A stretch of DNA of 17,244 nt, from the NCBI GenBank assembly GCA_009693885.1, contig SHWK01000009.1, positions 1 to 17,244 of the forward strand. Reading direction: 5' to 3'. The position numbers were made by a program, and so were the translations under genes. Shown here piece after piece: positions 15,112-17,244 of the stretch. The notes under the pieces are model-generated. The model saw only the letters and a program-made list of their open reading frames with translations, ran no database searches and was not told the DNA's origin. Source of the DNA: Rickettsiales bacterium. GTDB taxonomy: Bacteria > Pseudomonadota > Alphaproteobacteria > Rickettsiales > UBA1997. Each line of letters opens with the position of its first letter. The first letter of the stretch is position 1.

Positions 15112-17142
15112 ATGAAAAAAATTCTACTAATTGTTTCCTTGTTTTTTTATTCAATCCCTTTTGAATCTAAGGCGGCACCTCAAAGTAGTGGTACAAGTTT
15201 TTTTAATCCCGATGTTTTTTCTCTCGCCAGGAAAAAAGAAAGCTCATTTGATGCCTCTGCAGCGGTTTATGTTTTATCATCCGAAGATATCAGAAGGTCG
15301 GGAGTAACATCGATTCCTGAGGCCTTAAGATTGGTTCCTGGTATACAGGTAGCTAGAATTAGTGGTAATGCATGGGCCATAAGCTCAAGAGGAATGAATC
15401 ATCAATATGCTAGTAAGCTTCTAGTTTTAGTTGATGGGTTGACAATATATACACCAATATTTTCCGGTACTTTTTGGGATAACCAAGATTATGTTCTTGA
15501 AGATATTGATAGAATTGAAGTTATTAGGGGGCCTGGAGGAAGTATTTGGGGTGCGAATGCAATGAATGGTATAATTAATATTATTACTAAAAATTCTGCA
15601 CAAACTCAAGGAGGCTACCTCTCACAAACTTTTGGCAATAATGATAAATCAATAACTGAAGCTAGATATGGTGGCAAGACAGCAAGCCTAGATACATACA
15701 GAGTTTATGCAAAGCATGCAGTAAGAGGGGCTTCTACTAAAATGAATGATGGAAGATCAAATCCGGATGGAACTTTTAATAATCATGGTAATGGTAGCAA
15801 TAATGATGGGATAGTCAGTAATCGCACTGGCTTCAAATATGATCTTTCTTCAATAAAAGATAATGCCTTAACTATTAGTAGTGATTTTTTTGATACTAAA
15901 TCCAATAACTATTTTCAAACCACTCTTTTTGGCGATTCAACTGACAATAAAGAAAATACTGGTGGAAATATTGTTTTGAACTGGAACAAAGAAATATCAA
16001 AAAAATCTAATATACTTGTTCAGAGCTATCTTTATTACACACGCAATAACATTCAGGTTGTTGATTATAGCGAAAGAATTGCTGATATAGATTTTCAGCA
16101 CTTTTATAATTTTTCAAAAGAAAATCAATTTATTTGGGGGTTGGGATATAAAAATATTCAAGATAATATATCAACCAGACCCGTTAATACTGGAGCTGGA
16201 GCATTTATTCCGCTAGAATACTCTCCGAGTACCAGAAATATTGAGATACACAGTGCCTTTATTCAGGATAAAATTGGCTTAATTGCTGATGAATTATATT
16301 TAACGATTGGTTCAAAATTTGAGCATAATGATCAAACTGGTTTTGAATATCAACCAAATGCGCGCTTAGCTTACTACCCAACCAGAAATCAAACTATTTG
16401 GAGTGCTGTATCTAGGGCAATAAGAACTCCAACAAGAGGTGAAGATAGTATTAACATAAAGGTAGATCCTAATACGACAGTTACCAGAGGGTCTCCAACA
16501 TCGGTTGCAGAAACAGTAACTTCTTACGAAATTGGATATCGCGTTAAGCCAACTTATAGCACCTCAATAGATCTCGCTACTCATTACAATGAATATTCTC
16601 ACTTAGGAACTTTTGATGCTGATACTACAAGTGGCGTTCCTGGGGTTCCTACGGCCTCTAACTCTGGATATGCCAAGACTTATGGTTTAGAATTTACTGG
16701 AAAATGGCAAGCCACAAGTTCTTGGAGACTTGAAGTTGGTTATGATTTTTTAAAACAAGACATCAGACTTAACGCTGGTAGCAATGAAAATGATCCTACA
16801 GCTTCCTCTCTTAATGTGGATAAATTAGCCTATTTCCAAAGAGCATCTCCACGCAATCAATTCAAAGTTAGATCATTCTATAATCTTTCTCCAAAAATTG
16901 AGCTTGATAGTGTAGTGTATTATGTTGATTCACTTCCAAGTAGAGATTATGTGGAGGCTGGAACGCCAAGCTATATAAGGTGGGATGGTAGAATCGGTTA
17001 TTTACCAATAAAAAATATTGATCTAAGTTTTGCTATTCAAAATATTCTTGATAATAGGCACACAGAGTTTAGTCCTGGATTATTTAACAATAGAATTGAA
17101 GTTGGCAGAACATTCTACGCCAAAGTCGCGGTACAATTTTAA
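15112..17142 (+). CDS. TonB-dependent outer-membrane receptor
   Basis: 676 residues. A signal peptide (1-21, cleavage expected after 'ESKA') is followed by a plug domain at about 45-165 with typical strings 'IPEALRLVPGIQVARI', 'SSRGMN', 'LLVLVDGLTIYTP', 'IDRIEVIRGPGGSIWGANA' and 'GIINIITK'. The rest is a 22-stranded beta-barrel rich in Asn/Ser/Tyr that ends in the outer-membrane terminal Phe ('KVAVQF'). Such receptors take up siderophores, cobalamin, sugars or other ligands using TonB energy; the ligand here cannot be told. Receptors with this 'SSEDIRRSGVTSIPEALR' plug type are often followed by a YfiR-like protein and signalling genes. No TonB box is certain. About 30 of 35 arginine codons are AGA/AGG by my count, very unlike lysK. 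Confidence 0.93.
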   Translation: MKKILLIVSLFFYSIPFESKAAPQSSGTSFFNPDVFSLARKKESSFDASAAVYVLSSEDIRRSGVTSIPEALRLVPGIQVARISGNAWAISSRGMNHQYASKLLVLVDGLTIYTPIFSGTFWDNQDYVLEDIDRIEVIRGPGGSIWGANAMNGIINIITKNSAQTQGGYLSQTFGNNDKSITEARYGGKTASLDTYRVYAKHAVRGASTKMNDGRSNPDGTFNNHGNGSNNDGIVSNRTGFKYDLSSIKDNALTISSDFFDTKSNNYFQTTLFGDSTDNKENTGGNIVLNWNKEISKKSNILVQSYLYYTRNNIQVVDYSERIADIDFQHFYNFSKENQFIWGLGYKNIQDNISTRPVNTGAGAFIPLEYSPSTRNIEIHSAFIQDKIGLIADELYLTIGSKFEHNDQTGFEYQPNARLAYYPTRNQTIWSAVSRAIRTPTRGEDSINIKVDPNTTVTRGSPTSVAETVTSYEIGYRVKPTYSTSIDLATHYNEYSHLGTFDADTTSGVPGVPTASNSGYAKTYGLEFTGKWQATSSWRLEVGYDFLKQDIRLNAGSNENDPTASSLNVDKLAYFQRASPRNQFKVRSFYNLSPKIELDSVVYYVDSLPSRDYVEAGTPSYIRWDGRIGYLPIKNIDLSFAIQNILDNRHTEFSPGLFNNRIEVGRTFYAKVAVQF

Positions 17143-17163
17143 TTTTCATCACCAATTTAAATT

Positions 17164-17244
17164 GTGAAAAGTATAAAAAACCAAACAATACAAATATTTG
17201 CCACGGTGCTGATATGTTTGCATTTTGCAACATCAAAAGCACTA
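17164..17244 (+). CDS. start of an exported protein (partial, cut by window end)
   Basis: GTG at 17164, 21 bases after the receptor stop, opens a frame of 27 codons that runs to the window edge. The peptide has the form of a secretion signal: a basic start (VKSIKNQ), a hydrophobic core 'IFATVLICLHFA' and a small-residue end 'TSKA' that could be the cleavage site. Close spacing suggests the same operon as the receptor. From the usual context of this receptor type, a YfiR-like (DUF4154) periplasmic protein is a reasonable guess, but nothing in the visible part proves it. Confidence 0.6.
   Translation, partial: MKSIKNQTIQIFATVLICLHFATSKAL

Overview
This window is a strongly AT-rich piece of bacterial chromosome, most probably from an alphaproteobacterium. 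The clues are a class I lysyl-tRNA synthetase, an FtsW with the alphaproteobacterial type of N-terminus, a TatC with glutamine in the 'FGxxFQ' motif, QueH in the queuosine pathway and an MtaB-type methylthiotransferase. A free-living or only mildly reduced relative of the Rickettsiales/Holosporales would fit; argH and a TonB-dependent receptor argue against an extremely reduced intracellular parasite. No species can be named from this sequence alone.

Layout. 1-5100 carries mostly housekeeping genes: a strong bidirectional terminator, a tiny lysine/valine repeat protein, tatC and argH (all leftward), ftsW (rightward), then a lipoprotein and mutM (leftward). 5160-5843 is queH. 5844-6420 is a gene-poor stretch that holds tRNA-Gly(GCC), a GC-rich palindromic block, a near-perfect 18-bp inverted repeat and a further dispersed copy of that repeat. 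6421-10943 looks like one rightward operon: a BON-domain lipoprotein, mtaB, lysK, an unrecognised 38-residue ORF and a HAD phosphatase. The first two genes overlap, and the last two share an ATGA overlap.

11084-17244 looks accessory and is about signalling and transport. A large membrane hybrid histidine kinase reads leftward from a GTG start. Diverging from it is a gene for a LuxI/N-acyl-amino-acid-synthase-like protein, followed closely by a TonB-dependent receptor and the start of another exported protein cut off by the window edge. The synthase-like and receptor genes use AGA/AGG for most arginines, while lysK uses CGN almost only, which suggests that this part was acquired. My working idea is that synthase, kinase and receptor form a small-molecule signalling unit without a LuxR-type regulator. 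This is inference from gene order and domain content.

Shine-Dalgarno sequences are rare in front of these genes, so several start codons were chosen by homology and by avoiding overlap.
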